Shown: positions 49,266-60,143 of the stretch, piece by piece
Numbering within the stretch: the stretch's first letter is position 1
How the letters are laid out: the number at the start of each line of letters is the position of its first letter
Assembly (NCBI RefSeq): GCF_025698545.1
Contig: NC_068567.1
Coordinates: 1,178,001 to 1,242,000, forward strand
Source of the DNA: Gossypium raimondii
Lineage: Eukaryota; Streptophyta; Magnoliopsida; Malvales; Malvaceae
Length of the DNA: 64,000 bases
Reading direction: 5' to 3'
The notes under the pieces: generated by a model
The model's input: the letters and a program-made list of their open reading frames with translations, nothing else
The model's database searches: none
What the model was told of the DNA's origin: nothing
Position numbers and translations under genes: made by a program

Positions 49266-49510
49266 AATAATAATAATAATGAGAAGAAGAAGAATTAGAA
49301 AAGATCAACTCCTATAAATATTAGGATTGAATAAAAAAATCATAAATTAACTTACTGATAATAAATATAATAACAGAATTTTAAATAATTCTGTTAAAAA
49401 AATAAAATGGAAATAACAGTTTAAGCCATTCTAATAAAAATTAGAAATAACCTCTCAACGTGGTAATTACAAACTATGAACTACAGATAAACTACTTCAA
49501 ACCCAAAAAA

Positions 49511-50566
49511 TTAACCATTTTCAGATTTGAATAGATTTTCATATATGGATTTGAACAAATTTTCCTCTTCAAACTTGTTTGATTCAATGATAAAATTTGG
49601 GAAAATATACAAAGGAGAATCGTCACTAATTCTTACATTTTGTCGTAAATAACGCTTTTTTCCATCTTCATCGTTCGACTTCAAATTCAAATTTAAACCC
49701 AAATCATCGTTCCTATTTCTGATCTCAAAAGTAACATCGCTGCTCAAATCTTCGTGATTTGAAGATCTCGAAATTGACTCTATCTCTTCATCATCTGACT
49801 CCAACTTACTCAAATTTAGATTCCGACCTGCAACATCTTTATTTATGATCTTAGGATCTTCATGATTCACGTAAAGTCTCAAATCTTCATCGTTCAACTT
49901 CAAGTTTAAATTCAAATCCAAACCATCATTCCTAGTTCTGGTCTCAAAAGTAACATCGCTACTCAAATCTTTATGATCTGACTCAGAGAATATCGAAATC
50001 AACCCCATCTCTTCATCATTTGGCTTTGAAGGTAGGTTCATCTCTTCATGATTCTTTTCCGAACTTAAGATTCTTCTCTTCTTCGTGTTCAATTTCGAAT
50101 CCGAATCCAAATCAGCGGCATTTTTATTCCTGATCTCGCAAATAACATAATCGTTCGACTCTTCCCGTTTCAAAGAAAATTCATGCATGATCCAATGCCC
50201 ATTATCCTGATTCATCCATTCATCGTTTTTGCAACTAAAAGTGAAATACTTATGATACCCTAAAAGCTTACCACCGTCGTCATAAACTTCTTTCGTATTC
50301 CGAGCAAGCCAACATCCCGAACCGGCGGTCCGATCGATTCTCAATCTGCTCTTCTTCTTCAACTTAGTGAAAACCCAATACGGGGTTTTCGAATTTTTGT
50401 CGAAAATATTCCACGGCTCTTTGTTTTCACCATAAATATCAACCTGGATTAAAGGACTAGAAGGCAAACACTCTCCATTTACGATTGGGAAAAGAAAACG
50501 GATGAAAATTTCTTGTCTTGAGGGACGAAATTGATAACCATAGGGAACTGGACTAGAGTTCAACAT
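49511..50566 (-). CDS. Divergent intronless NAC-domain-like protein with EAR-type motifs
   Basis: This is a single exon of 351 residues; the ATG is at 50566-50564 and the stop at 49513-49511. Residues 6-145 resemble a NAC domain: YGYQFRPS replaces the usual GFRFHPT/DEEL start, then PWNIF, PYWVFT, RTAGSGCWLA, GKLLGYHKYFTF, WIMHEFSL and DYVICEI follow in order. NAC proteins are plant DNA-binding transcription factors. The second half is acidic and holds two copies of a block of about 30 residues (198-227 and 271-301). Each contains an LxLxL stretch (LDLNLNL at 216-222, LGLNLNL at 289-295), the EAR type that recruits TOPLESS co-repressors; repression is my inference. KKRR at 162-165 could be a nuclear signal. 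NAC genes usually have introns, so this belongs to a divergent subclade. A partial copy lies at 48257-48600. Confidence 0.82.
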   Translation of the reverse strand: MLNSSPVPYGYQFRPSRQEIFIRFLFPIVNGECLPSSPLIQVDIYGENKEPWNIFDKNSKTPYWVFTKLKKKSRLRIDRTAGSGCWLARNTKEVYDDGGKLLGYHKYFTFSCKNDEWMNQDNGHWIMHEFSLKREESNDYVICEIRNKNAADLDSDSKLNTKKRRILSSEKNHEEMNLPSKPNDEEMGLISIFSESDHKDLSSDVTFETRTRNDGLDLNLNLKLNDEDLRLYVNHEDPKIINKDVAGRNLNLSKLESDDEEIESISRSSNHEDLSSDVTFEIRNRNDDLGLNLNLKSNDEDGKKRYLRQNVRISDDSPLYIFPNFIIESNKFEEENLFKSIYENLFKSENG

Positions 50567-51107
50567 TATGAATCAACAGCTAAAGCTTAAATACATATCC
50601 ATATATATCGATATAAAAAATATTTTAAAAATTATAGATAAGACTTGATCACATAGAATCCCATGGACTTAGGAATACTACCTCTTCGAAATTGGAAATT
50701 AGAATATTTATATATAAAATTATTTTTATACCTATATATCGGAAAAAGCTAAAGATAATATTCTTAATTTCGATTATATAGGCGATAAAGTTAATTCATT
50801 CGATTAGGATTTCTATATATTATCTATTTTAATGATTGGATGAAATCGAGTCGAATTATAAATCGAGATAGAAAGTTCGTTCGATATTTGAGTGGATCTC
50901 TAATTTTATAATATGGTATTTAGATTATATAAATCGAGATAGAAAGTTGGTTCGATATTCATTCGTTCGAATTATAAATCCTGAGTATAAAATAAAATAA
51001 AATAAAATATACTGAGTTTTTTTTTGTTTTTAATTTTATAATATGATATTTAGATTATTATTATTTAATAACCATGTTTCATTTATTTATTTTAATGTCG
51101 TATGGAG

Positions 51108-51650
51108 TAGGGGTGAGCAAATTCCGATTTGATTCGAAAAACTCGATAAAAATTTAAATTTTGAATTAAATAGTTCGAGTTATTTGAGTTAATGGAGTTA
51201 TTCAAACCAACTCGAATAAAAAATTTTAATTTTTCCGGTTTAACTCGAATATGAATTACACAATTCGAGTTATTCGAAATTTGAATAAAAAAAGAAAAAA
51301 CTACATCGTTTTGATAAATGTTTACCTTTTCTAAAGTTAAAAGTCAAAACTATTAATTTATAAGGCAAAACTACGTTGTTTTGATAATTGTTTACCCATT
51401 AAGTTAAAAGGCAAAACCATTATATTGTTTATGTAGTTAAATAATCTTGTACTTTGTCTACTAGTTCAATAATCGATCTATGTAAACGCAACATTGAGTA
51501 TAAATAACAAAATTTGTTAACTCGACTGGAAATTTTTTGACTCTATTCGATTCGAAAAAATTTTAATTTGAGATTGGTTGCTGAAATAGGATTTGTCAAC
51601 TAGACTAACGTGAATTTTTTTGACTCAACTCGACTGAATACTCACCCCTA
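51108..51650. mobile_element. hAT-like inverted-repeat element
   Basis: The ends TAGGGGTGAGCAAATTCCG and, on the other strand, TAGGGGTGAGTATTCAGTCG are inverted. The interior is rich in ATTCGAGTTATTCG-type words. The flanks GTATGGAG and GTCTAGAG agree at 6 of 8 positions, consistent with an old 8-bp target duplication. Confidence 0.65.
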
Positions 51651-52029
51651 GTCTAGAGTTGTTAATCACATTACTAGAGTTAAAAATTTTATTATAAATT
51701 GAGGGTAGGATATTTTAAATCTACAAATATAGTTAATAAACCATCATAATTGATTTTATAGGAAGGATAAATTACATAAATATTCATCAAAAATAAAAAT
51801 TTTATAATTTAAACACTCACGTTACGTAATTCGATTAGTTTGGTCAATTCCATTAAACGATAAGCTAACGTGGTAGTTAAAAATTAGTATAATAATAAAT
51901 TTAGCACTCTACTTTTACATATTACATCAATTTAGTCATAATTTTAATAATATAACCCTCAAAATTGACAAATTAACTCAATTTAATCCTATTCTAGAAA
52001 ATTCAAAAAAAAATATAAAAGGACATAAA

Positions 52030-52574
52030 TATTTTAAAAAAAGATAATAATAAATTTAAATTTTATATTAATACTAATATTAAATAAAATAAAAATCCCC
52101 CACTCCCGTTCTTCTCCCTCTCCCCGTCACACCGCCGTCCCTCCCCTCCTCCCCCACCGGATTCCTTTGTTGCAGCGTCTATACAAAAAGAAATTTACAC
52201 ACTCCAGCTAATCTGATACTATAAAATACCAATTACACACTATGCTTCAAGCACTTTCTACACAGAGGTAAGCTTATTAACGATTTTGTTAAGCGTTGTT
52301 GATTGTATTTCCTGTAATCGGCAATGATCGAGATCGATTCCCTTTTTAGTACGTAAGGTCGGCCTGTCTGTTGACAACTAAGCCGGTTTTGGACCACTTG
52401 TTAATTCAGAATCTTATGTTTGTTCTTCTCGGCAGCTCAGTGGAAAATCACTTAATCCGAAGTTATAGAAGGAGCAGAGAGGAAGACGGAGAGGAACGGC
52501 GGTGTGGGATTTTTATTTTATTTTAAATTAATATAATTATATAGTTAATATTAATATAAATATAAAATTTAAGG
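52030..52574 (+). mobile_element. Inverted-repeat element enclosing a GC-rich, gene-like segment
   Basis: AT-rich arms pair (about 52030-52100 with 52505-52574, meeting at AAAATAAAAATCCC and its inverse). The interior is unlike its surroundings: it has a C/T-rich tract (52098-52160) matched by a G/A-rich tract (52470-52505), a TATA-like word, and a start codon followed by a consensus intron. Such gene-like cargo between transposon-like inverted repeats suggests a Pack-type capture. The source gene was not recognised. Confidence 0.55.
52242..52526 (+). CDS. Possible two-exon mini-gene inside the inverted-repeat element
   Basis: Exon 1 is 52242-52267, starting MLQALSTQ. The donor AG/GTAAGC and the acceptor TTCTCGGCAG/C bound a 168-nt intron. 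Exon 2 is 52436-52526 with stop TAA. The predicted product has 38 residues, with a charged SREEDGEER stretch. TATAAAAT lies about 20-30 bases upstream of the ATG, which is close for a TATA box. The last codons run into the repeat arm. This probably is a truncated captured gene fragment that need not make a working protein. I do not recognise the family. Confidence 0.35.
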
Positions 52575-53016
52575 ATAAATTATTAAAATAGTAATTTTTG
52601 TTTGTCTCGGGTTACATTTTAGTCTCTTATGTTTGAAATGTTATGTTTTAGTCACTTATGTTATCGTGTTATAACATTTTAGCCACTGAGCGTTAATTTC
52701 CATTAACAGTGTAACAGTAAGCTGACGTGGCATGTTAAATCATAATTTCAAACAAAAATTTTAGGTTTGATTTTAGCTCAAAACAAAAAAATATATATAT
52801 AGGGACCAATTGTATAATTTAACTTAAAATTTTTGTTTGAAATGAAAATTTAACGTGCCACGTCAGCTAACTGTTACACCGTTAATGACAATTAACGGCT
52901 CAATGACTTAAATGTTATAACACGTTAACATAGGTGATGAGAACGTAACATTTTAAATATAAGTGACTAAAATATAACCTGAAGTAAATAAAAACGACTA
53001 TTTTGATACTTTACCC
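52573..53016. mobile_element. Foldback MITE, family B
   Basis: The 444-bp element has ends GGATAAATTATTAAAATAGT and, reverse-complemented, GGGTAAAGTATCAAAATAGT. Pairing runs through GTCACTTATGTTATCGTG and GCTGACGTGGCATGTTAAAT, which match the same places in the element at 42469-43246. The flanks AAAATTTAA and AAAAGTTAG agree at 7 of 9 positions. It lies directly against the possible gene-capture element. Confidence 0.85.
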
Positions 53017-53923
53017 AAAAGTTAGATAAATAATTTTATATATATATATATATATATTTTTAGAATTAAGATCAAATTGTAAATTTTAAGGATAAATTTT
53101 TAAAATTATGGCCAAATCAAAATTGAGAACTAAATTGATATAATTTGCTATAATATGTAAAAGTCAAACACGAATGGTAAACAAGCATTAATTCCTTAAA
53201 TGAAAAATTGATATAATTTGCTAACCTTGAAGGATCTTTCATCTTGGCTCCTTAAATGAAAAAATTGATCTTAATAGTTCCATTTAAATTATAAATTACT
53301 TTACCATAAAATTACACTTTAACCTTCAAATTTTTTTTTAAAAATTTTAATTCCTTTAAAAACCTGTATAATCATATACTAATATACTATAAAATTATGT
53401 TTTAATCTCTAAAAAATTTACTATTCTATTTTGGCCTCCATAAAAAATTTCTGGATTCGCCCCTGAATCTAATCACACCCATGGTCAAGACTCGCACCCG
53501 AGTTCGAATAACACGGCCAATAGAACTCCACATTCAAACTGAATCAAAGAGATAAAATCCAGAGAAATACATGTTTTTTTATTTATTCAAGTTATATTCA
53601 AACATAAATGTCATATGAAATTGAATTTTCATCATCATAAACTACATGGTAAAATAACAATAATGATGAACAATTATCAGTAAAATTGAAGTCCACCCTT
53701 AGCAACAAAGAAATTTATGCAAAAATCTTTTGGAAGTTCAAAAACAGACCTGAAAACTTATCCGATCATACCCGATGAACGCAATTGATCAGAAACATCG
53801 AATCATCAAGAATATCCCGGTTTTTCCAACTCCGGAATTACCATTGAACTGCAGTGCTGTTAAGGGATGACACAATGATCCGGACCTACATTGTACATAT
53901 AATGGCAACACCTTCGGAATGAA

Positions 53924-54733
53924 CTACGCTATTTCGATGCCTCCGAGGGGAACCGAGCTCATCTGCAATGTTCTACTGTTTCCCATAAACCGAACAGAAG
54001 GAAGAGAAGGATCCGTAACGGATTCGATTTCGAGGAAGTTGAAATCGTATGCACCGGACCGTTTCAAACTGAATACAAAAATAAGTACAATCCATCCCAA
54101 CATCGAAACAGCCCAATAATTAGTCATCCCATGAATCAAACCCCAAGCTATAGCATACCCCACTATGATTCCTGATAAATGACCGAGAAAACTCGCTTGC
54201 GGGACGATAATCGAAGTGAAAATCAGCGACTCGAATGGCGCGAAACTAATGGGAAGCGAAACGAATCCGAAAAGATCCAATTTCGACGAAGGTTGCTTAA
54301 CGGACAAAATTGTCATCCAACCGAAAACAACACAAGAATACCCAACAGCGGTAACTCGCCGGAAATACTCGATCTTAAACCGTTGAATCAAGATATGGTA
54401 CATTCCTAATACGAGTAAACCGGATAATACGACTAAAACAAGTGTATATTGTAGATAATAAGCTATTCCAAGACCTAAATAATCTAATTGTTCAACAATA
54501 CCAAGACTCCAAAGTGCACTCATATTGAAAACAAGATGAATAACACTGATATGTGAAAAAGCTGAAGTAATTAACCTCCAATAGTGACCTTCAATGGCGG
54601 TTTCATAACTTACACCAACATGTTGATAACCAATGTTCTTCTTTTGTATGTAAAACCATATTGTTGTACATATACCTATTATACAACTTGTTGCTGGTTT
54701 CTCCATTACCTCATAAAACAACGGCTTCCCCAT
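53924..54733 (-). CDS. RBL13: Rhomboid-like intramembrane serine protease (RBL13 type)
   Basis: This is a single exon of 269 residues; the ATG is at 54733-54731 and the stop at 53926-53924. It has the rhomboid motif HxxxxHxxxN (His61, His66, Asn70). The catalytic serine is in GYSCVVFG (Ser133) and the catalytic histidine in FLGHLSG (His185); the usual GxSG reads G-Y-S-C. About six hydrophobic segments fit a polytopic membrane protein. Rhomboids cleave transmembrane substrates within the membrane. The intronless structure and sequence resemble Arabidopsis RBL13 (At3g59520), whose substrate is not known to me. It is transcribed away from the secreted-peptide gene. The short Lys-rich open frame on the other strand at 54954-55175 lies in its probable promoter and looks accidental. 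Confidence 0.92.
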   Translation of the reverse strand: MGKPLFYEVMEKPATSCIIGICTTIWFYIQKKNIGYQHVGVSYETAIEGHYWRLITSAFSHISVIHLVFNMSALWSLGIVEQLDYLGLGIAYYLQYTLVLVVLSGLLVLGMYHILIQRFKIEYFRRVTAVGYSCVVFGWMTILSVKQPSSKLDLFGFVSLPISFAPFESLIFTSIIVPQASFLGHLSGIIVGYAIAWGLIHGMTNYWAVSMLGWIVLIFVFSLKRSGAYDFNFLEIESVTDPSLPSVRFMGNSRTLQMSSVPLGGIEIA

Positions 54734-56109
54734 TTCTAAAAGAAAATTGTTTCAGCTTCCTAATTTTGTACTTTATTCAATCAATGGATCAAAACCCAGA
54801 ATTTCTATTCAAGAACCCATCAAAAAAATTCATTAAAAAAACCCAAATCTTGCATGAACTGAAAAACCCAGATCTAAAATACCCAAAAATTTTCAAATAC
54901 TAATAAATTAATTACAGAAAAAAAAAAGAGAAATTGGGGGGGTTTCAGAGTGGATGGATAAACTGGTTGAAGCAAAAAAGAAGAAGAGAAAATTGAGAAA
55001 ATTTAAAAGGAAATTTAAGAAGGGGGATTTGGGATCTTACTTTATGAGCTTTGATTGTAATTTTGTAAATCGATTTCAGTTTTTTTTGGTTGCCTTTCTA
55101 GATTTTGCTTCTGGTTTTCCTTTTCGTACTTTACCAATAGAAGATCAGGGAAATGATTCAATGTTTTTAATTTGATTAATAAATGTGTCTGGGACTCTCG
55201 CGAAAGAGTGTTAAAATTGAAGGTTTATATTAAGATTTGATCCTTTAACTATGTTCTTTTTCTCATTTTGGTATCTAAACTTTTTTTTGTTCCATTTTGG
55301 TACTTAACTATAAGTTTTTTTTCCCATTTTATCCAAAAATTACTGATGTTTAATAAGAACGTGCCATGTGACATATTATTGACAAATTTTCTTTTTGGGT
55401 AAAATGGGATGAAAATGATAATTTAGTTATCAATGTGGGACAAAAAATTTTGGGTACCAAAATGAAAAAAAAATGTATAGTTCTAGAGCTAAATCCAAAA
55501 TTAAAACTTAACCGGGTTGGGTTGGGTGATTTTTTTTCATAATCGGTAGGAGGTAATCCGAAATTTTCATTTATTTTAAAAGGTGAAATTTTAATTGTTG
55601 GTCCTCTATTATGATTAAATTTAAAATTTAATACTTATACTTTAATTTGATACAATTTGGTCTTCTAAATTAATTCAATGCTACTAGTTGGTTTAGATAG
55701 TTAACACTAACTATTTTGGTTTTTTTTTGCCTTAAGAACACCGACTAAATTATTATATTTCCCACTGGCTTTTCTAAAAATAATAATATGAAGAATTAAA
55801 TTATGCCAAATTAAAATACAAGGATTAATTTATTCAAAAATGTAGGGATTAAATATCATATTTGAGAATAATAAATTGATCAAAATCATAATTTGACTTG
55901 TTTTAAAATATTTTAAAATATTAAAATTTTAAAATATAATTTATATTGATATAAAAAGTTTTCTTTTCTCTTTACATCACTACATAAATTTGGATTTATG
56001 GGAAATTTTCATTTCTTAAGGCTAATTGTTGATTGATAGGGACACATTTTAATTTCTATAAAATAGAAAACATATTAAATATTTTTATTGCAATGAACTA
56101 GTAGCATGT

Positions 56110-56255
56110 ATTTTTTTTTCTTTAAGCAAAGGTAATTATAATTATTTTTGGTGAATTATAAGAGGAGGGTAAAGCTCTAATAACAAAGTGGCTAGAGCAA
56201 CTCAAACCCAGACCATATCTAGGGCGGTGAACACCCTGACTATTAGGCCAACTAA
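56110..56255 (-). mobile_element. Possible tRNA-derived SINE
   Basis: On the minus strand the head reads GTTGGCCTAATAGTCAGGG, resembling a Pol III box A. About 30 bases later GGTCTGGGTTTGAGTTGC resembles box B. The body ends in an A-rich tail (AAAGAAAAAAAAAT near 56110-56125 on the plus strand as T-run). Order and spacing fit plant SINEs. I found no target duplication. Confidence 0.5.
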
Positions 56256-57756
56256 AAATTGTTCCAAAGTAGTCTTTGTACATTAAAATTTTATTCAAAT
56301 AATGACACTTATAATTTATTGTTAAGTTATTGATCATTTGGACAAAATATATCATATCCAAATGATTTACTCAAAGATCCGACTGGTAAAAAAATCATCT
56401 AAGAAAATCAATGTATTTTTTAACTCTCGTAGATAAAATAAATACAAACTTAACATATCTTTTCAACCACATGATAGCTAAAAATACATAATTTTTTATG
56501 GGTCGGATGAAATTATGGGTAAATCAATTAAATATAATATTTATCCAAATTACGAACAAATTAATGACAAATTACAACAGTATCATAATTTGAATAAAAT
56601 TTTAACAAAAAAGACTGATCTATAGAAATTTTAGGTAAAATACTTCTAGTAGACTTTCACAATAACATCCTCTTGTAATAATCATTGCATTTTTTAATTC
56701 AACCAAACAAATCTCAAACAAGAACTCAATTTTGAGTTAATATTTAAGACTCATCCAACTCAATTCAATTTAAGATAAAATTAAATTATTCGAGATAACT
56801 CAATTAAATTTATTTATCTAATATAAAATAAATTTTGTTCTCTCAACTTTAAACTTGATTATTAGTGTTTGAGTTCGGACTCAATTTAAGATTAAACTAA
56901 AATTTTCAATACCAAATAAAAATAAAATATATATTTAATGAGTACTCAAGTCCAACATTAAAAACTTAAATTTCTCGAGTCAATAATGACCAAAACTTCA
57001 ATTTTCTTTTCTAAACCTAAATAACTTACCAATACATACATGCATACTGACACCATAATTCAACCAAATGGATGTAATGATGCATGAATGACAAAAGTAA
57101 GTTTTTATTTTCAAAGGTCAATTTATGCTATTAAACCTTCTACTTGCTTAAATCATGAATTTAGTACTTGTATTTAATTTTATCAATTTTAGACTTTTGA
57201 ATTGATCATTTTAGTCCTTATACTTTTCAATTTTTAAAATTTTAGTCTTGAATAAACAACAAGAGTTAAATTCTTTTAGTAATCGTATATTATGCGTAAA
57301 GTTATAAATTTAGTCCATGTTCTTCAACTAAATTATTCTTAGTCTTTATATTTTCTGAATTTTGAAATTTCAGTCTTAATGCAAACGATAGCAGTTATAT
57401 CTATTAATTGAGTTTCTTTTATGAGTAACTTGTAAAATAACAAACCGATATGCCATTACACATGTTCTATCAATTTTTAAAATAACAAATAGCTATAGTT
57501 TGATTAGGACTAAAATTTTTAAATTTTAGATATACAAAGACCGAAAATAACTAAATTAAAGTACAAGTACTATATCCACAATTTATACATAGCAAATTTA
57601 ACCTTTTCCATATTTACGATAATTGCAATGGCTTAAGTTGTAAGATCCGCCATGCTAAATTGAGTATACTTACACTATACATATATAGAGACAAACTTCT
57701 CTTAGAAAATATCGTCAATCCTATATGTATTTTGTTCCTCTAATGTAGCTAATCCC

Positions 57757-57764
57757 TATAAATA
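57757..57764 (+). promoter_or_regulatory. TATA box of the secreted-peptide gene
   Basis: CTATAAATA is the canonical plant TATA form and lies about 103 bases before the start codon, leaving a leader of about 70 bases. Confidence 0.75.
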
Positions 57765-57859
57765 GGTTTCAACATGCTCAAAATGAAATAAAACCAAAAA
57801 TCTATACATATAAACAAGAAAGAGTTCGTACCTGCAATTTGGGGCACATTTGATAATCA

Positions 57860-58953
57860 ATGGCTACGCTGAACGTCAAAGCATCAATGCTCTTTAACTT
57901 CATTCTGCTGATATCATTTCTTCTCATGATCACCATGGTTGAGAGCAAACTCCTGAACAGTAAGTAATTTACAATATACAAGATGAATCTTTTTGGTCAC
58001 AGATTTCATGTTTAATATTCGTTTTTTTTTGTATTTTTTTGGATAATATAAATTTTAGCTTCAGAACTTGGCAAACTTTGGTACTTATATATATATATAT
58101 ATATATTTTTTTTTTTTTCACTTTGGTACTTAAAACTTGGCAAATAGATCCATTTTGATCCTTAAACTTGAATTCTGTCAAGATTCAATGATGTGACTAG
58201 TATTCTTAGAACATGACTAGATTGACCAATTAGGTCGATTGAACTGGGAACCAACTGGTATACTGGTTCAAAAAAAGAGGTTAAACCGATTGAATCAGAA
58301 ATTAATTGAAACCAATAAAAATATAAAAATGGGATTAAAACCACTAGTTGAACAAATTGAATTAATTTATTATATTTTAAATTTTTTATGAATTTTGAAC
58401 TATTTATTTAATTATTGTTGATCTACCAGTTGAACCAATTAAACCAATTGAATCAGAAACTAGTGGTTTGATTGGTTCAACCACTGATCCAGTTATTAGA
58501 ACATTGCATGTGACACTCTAAGATTATATCATGTCATCATCAAACTTTTATATTTTTTGAGTTTAGGGACCAAAATAAATTTAGTTGTCAAGTTTAAGTA
58601 CTAAAATGAATGAAAAAAAATACATATACTAAAGTAAACCTAATTGTCAAGTTTAGAAGCTGAAAATTATATTATCCTTATATTTTGGGTACAAATGAGG
58701 CCATAGTTTGGAAATAATTAGAAAGGGTGGGTTGCAAATGTCAAGATCCGAATCTCGGATTTGCTAAAAAGATTGTAGGAACCAACTACGCTAAATGCAA
58801 GGTTCGGTTTTTGTATCCTTGATGCCAGTTATGATTAACTTGTGGTGGTGCTTTCATGCAGTTGGGAATGGAAAGATGAAATTCCAGGAGGCGATGAAAC
58901 AACCAAGGATAGCTTGTTCAGGCATCTGGTGCCCAAGGAAGAAACACCAATAA
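57860..58953 (+). CDS. Small secreted peptide precursor (63 residues, two C-terminal cysteines)
   Basis: Exon 1 is 57860-57959 and exon 2 is 58862-58953 (stop TAA), split by a 902-nt GT..AG intron with a phase 1 Ile codon. Residues 10-27 form a strongly hydrophobic core, so 1 to about 29 is a likely signal peptide, with cleavage near VES-KLL. The mature part would be about 34 residues, basic (many Lys/Arg), with Cys52 and Cys57 in CSGIWCPRKK close to the end. This layout is that of plant peptide hormones or phytocytokines made from a short precursor. I do not recognise the family; two-cysteine phytocytokines such as CTNIP/SCREW are one possibility that I cannot confirm from memory. A good TATA box stands upstream. 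The intron carries a degraded transposon (58050-58660). An alternative reading of exon 2 in another frame (58842-59030) looks less protein-like. Confidence 0.68.
58050..58660. mobile_element. Degraded inverted-repeat element in the peptide-gene intron
   Basis: TTTGGTACTTAAAACTTGGCAAAT near the left end is mirrored by GTTGTCAAGTTTAAGTACTAAAAT near the right. The part 58130-58510 is similar to 1153-1450 in the glyoxalase intron. A (TA)n run sits at about 58090-58106. Confidence 0.6.
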
Positions 58954-60143
58954 GCATTGATGAATTCATCAGAGTACTTAATAATAAATCCACAGTGGGC
59001 TATATGTATATAGCAAATAAACAAATATAGAAGAATAAATGATCAAATAGAATAATTTTTACTGGCACAAGATTATCTTTCATGTTCGTTTTGGTACGTT
59101 TTATTTAATATTTGTAAGTACAATTCTCAGCCCCGATAGCAAGTTGTGGCCCTCAGAAAACAAATTTAACACAAGAAGCAGATCATCATATTTAACATCA
59201 GCTAATAGCTAGTTTGCACAAAAACTAATTTGGATTAGTATTTGGTTCCCTGCTAATGAACTCCATGCTTCTAGTAACAATAATATATATATATATATAT
59301 ATGAAACTTATAAATCATTGAGGAAATACATGCATCTATTAGATCACAGACAACTAAATAAATTCTTCAAGCTGATGAAACAAGAGATCACAGATATGAT
59401 GCTCATTGATCAATTAAAACAAGAACTAATTAATAATACTTTCCTACGTATCTCACCTCTCTAATTATATATTTCTGAATCACCTTTCATACACCTTTAA
59501 GATTTCTAAGGAAATCAGACTGGACTCATTTGAGATTGGAGGATATTGGGATGTATCATATTTCTAAAAATAATCAATTTGTCATTTTTAAACAAGGAAA
59601 AGCGTTGTGACTCAATTATGTCACATTAGATATGATGTCTAATTTAACAGTTAAATTAACGATTTTAATAACTTAAGAATCTTCCTGATAAAATATCAAT
59701 AATTTGGGATATAATTAAAATGCTTTAAAGTTTAGGTATTAATTTAGAATAAGGGTTATAATTTAAGAATGTCTAGTGCAATTAACTCTTTAAGAAAATA
59801 AAATAATGATAACAATAAAAGAATCTAACGACATTTTCTAATATGTTATTTTATAGATTTAGTTTAATCCAATTCAGATTTTGTGTCATTCCACCAACTA
59901 GTTCTCAACCAAATGAGGGTAACAAATAGACTACCCCTATACTTATTTCCACCTAAAATTTTTCCATGGTATCACAGTCAAGAATTTTAAAGGAAAATTG
60001 AAGCATTCAATTATGAGTTATGACTTGTATATGTACTGCATTTTTTTTTCTAGAATATTGCAGCCAACTAAACTTGCATAAAGTTGAATGGTAAACAGCT
60101 CGGTTTCCAAATCATGAAGGATATAGTTTGAGATACTGCACCT
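58954..60143. other. Spacer between the peptide gene and At-4/1 (convergent ends)
   Basis: This stretch holds the 3' UTRs of the two converging genes. It is AT-rich, with a (TA)n microsatellite at about 59283-59301. I see no gene or clear repeat element. Confidence 0.5.

Larger units (their letters stand above)
50567..53923. other. Intergenic transposon-rich region, NAC-like gene to RBL13
   Basis: The first 100 bases hold the promoter of the minus-strand NAC-like gene. The rest is AT-rich with an inverted-repeat element (51108-51650), a possible gene-capture element (about 52030-52574), a family B MITE (52573-53016), and an AT microsatellite near 53037-53056. I see nothing at 53060-53920 beyond repeat-like words and the RBL13 3' UTR. 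Confidence 0.5.
54734..57859. other. Spacer between RBL13 and the secreted-peptide gene (divergent promoters)
   Basis: The first few hundred bases contain the RBL13 leader and promoter. A foldback stretch follows at about 55220-55511 (CATTTTGGTA(T/C)C(T/C)AAA words inverted), then a possible SINE (56110-56255), then AT-rich sequence in which I see nothing distinct up to the promoter of the peptide gene near 57757. Confidence 0.5.

Noticed and set aside
54954-55175. Lys/Arg-rich 73-codon open frame opposite the RBL13 promoter
   Set aside because: The basic run comes from a purine-rich tract (AAAAAAGAAGAAGAG type) and no homologue is recognised; it is most simply read as promoter or leader sequence.
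56110-56255. Functional tRNA gene
   Set aside because: Box A/box B-like words are present, but I could not form a proper cloverleaf and an A-rich tail follows; a SINE is more likely.
58842-59030. 62-codon frame as an alternative second exon of the peptide gene
   Set aside because: Its frame does not follow from the exon 1 donor phase; the +1 frame gives a basic, cysteine-containing secreted-peptide tail that is more plausible.
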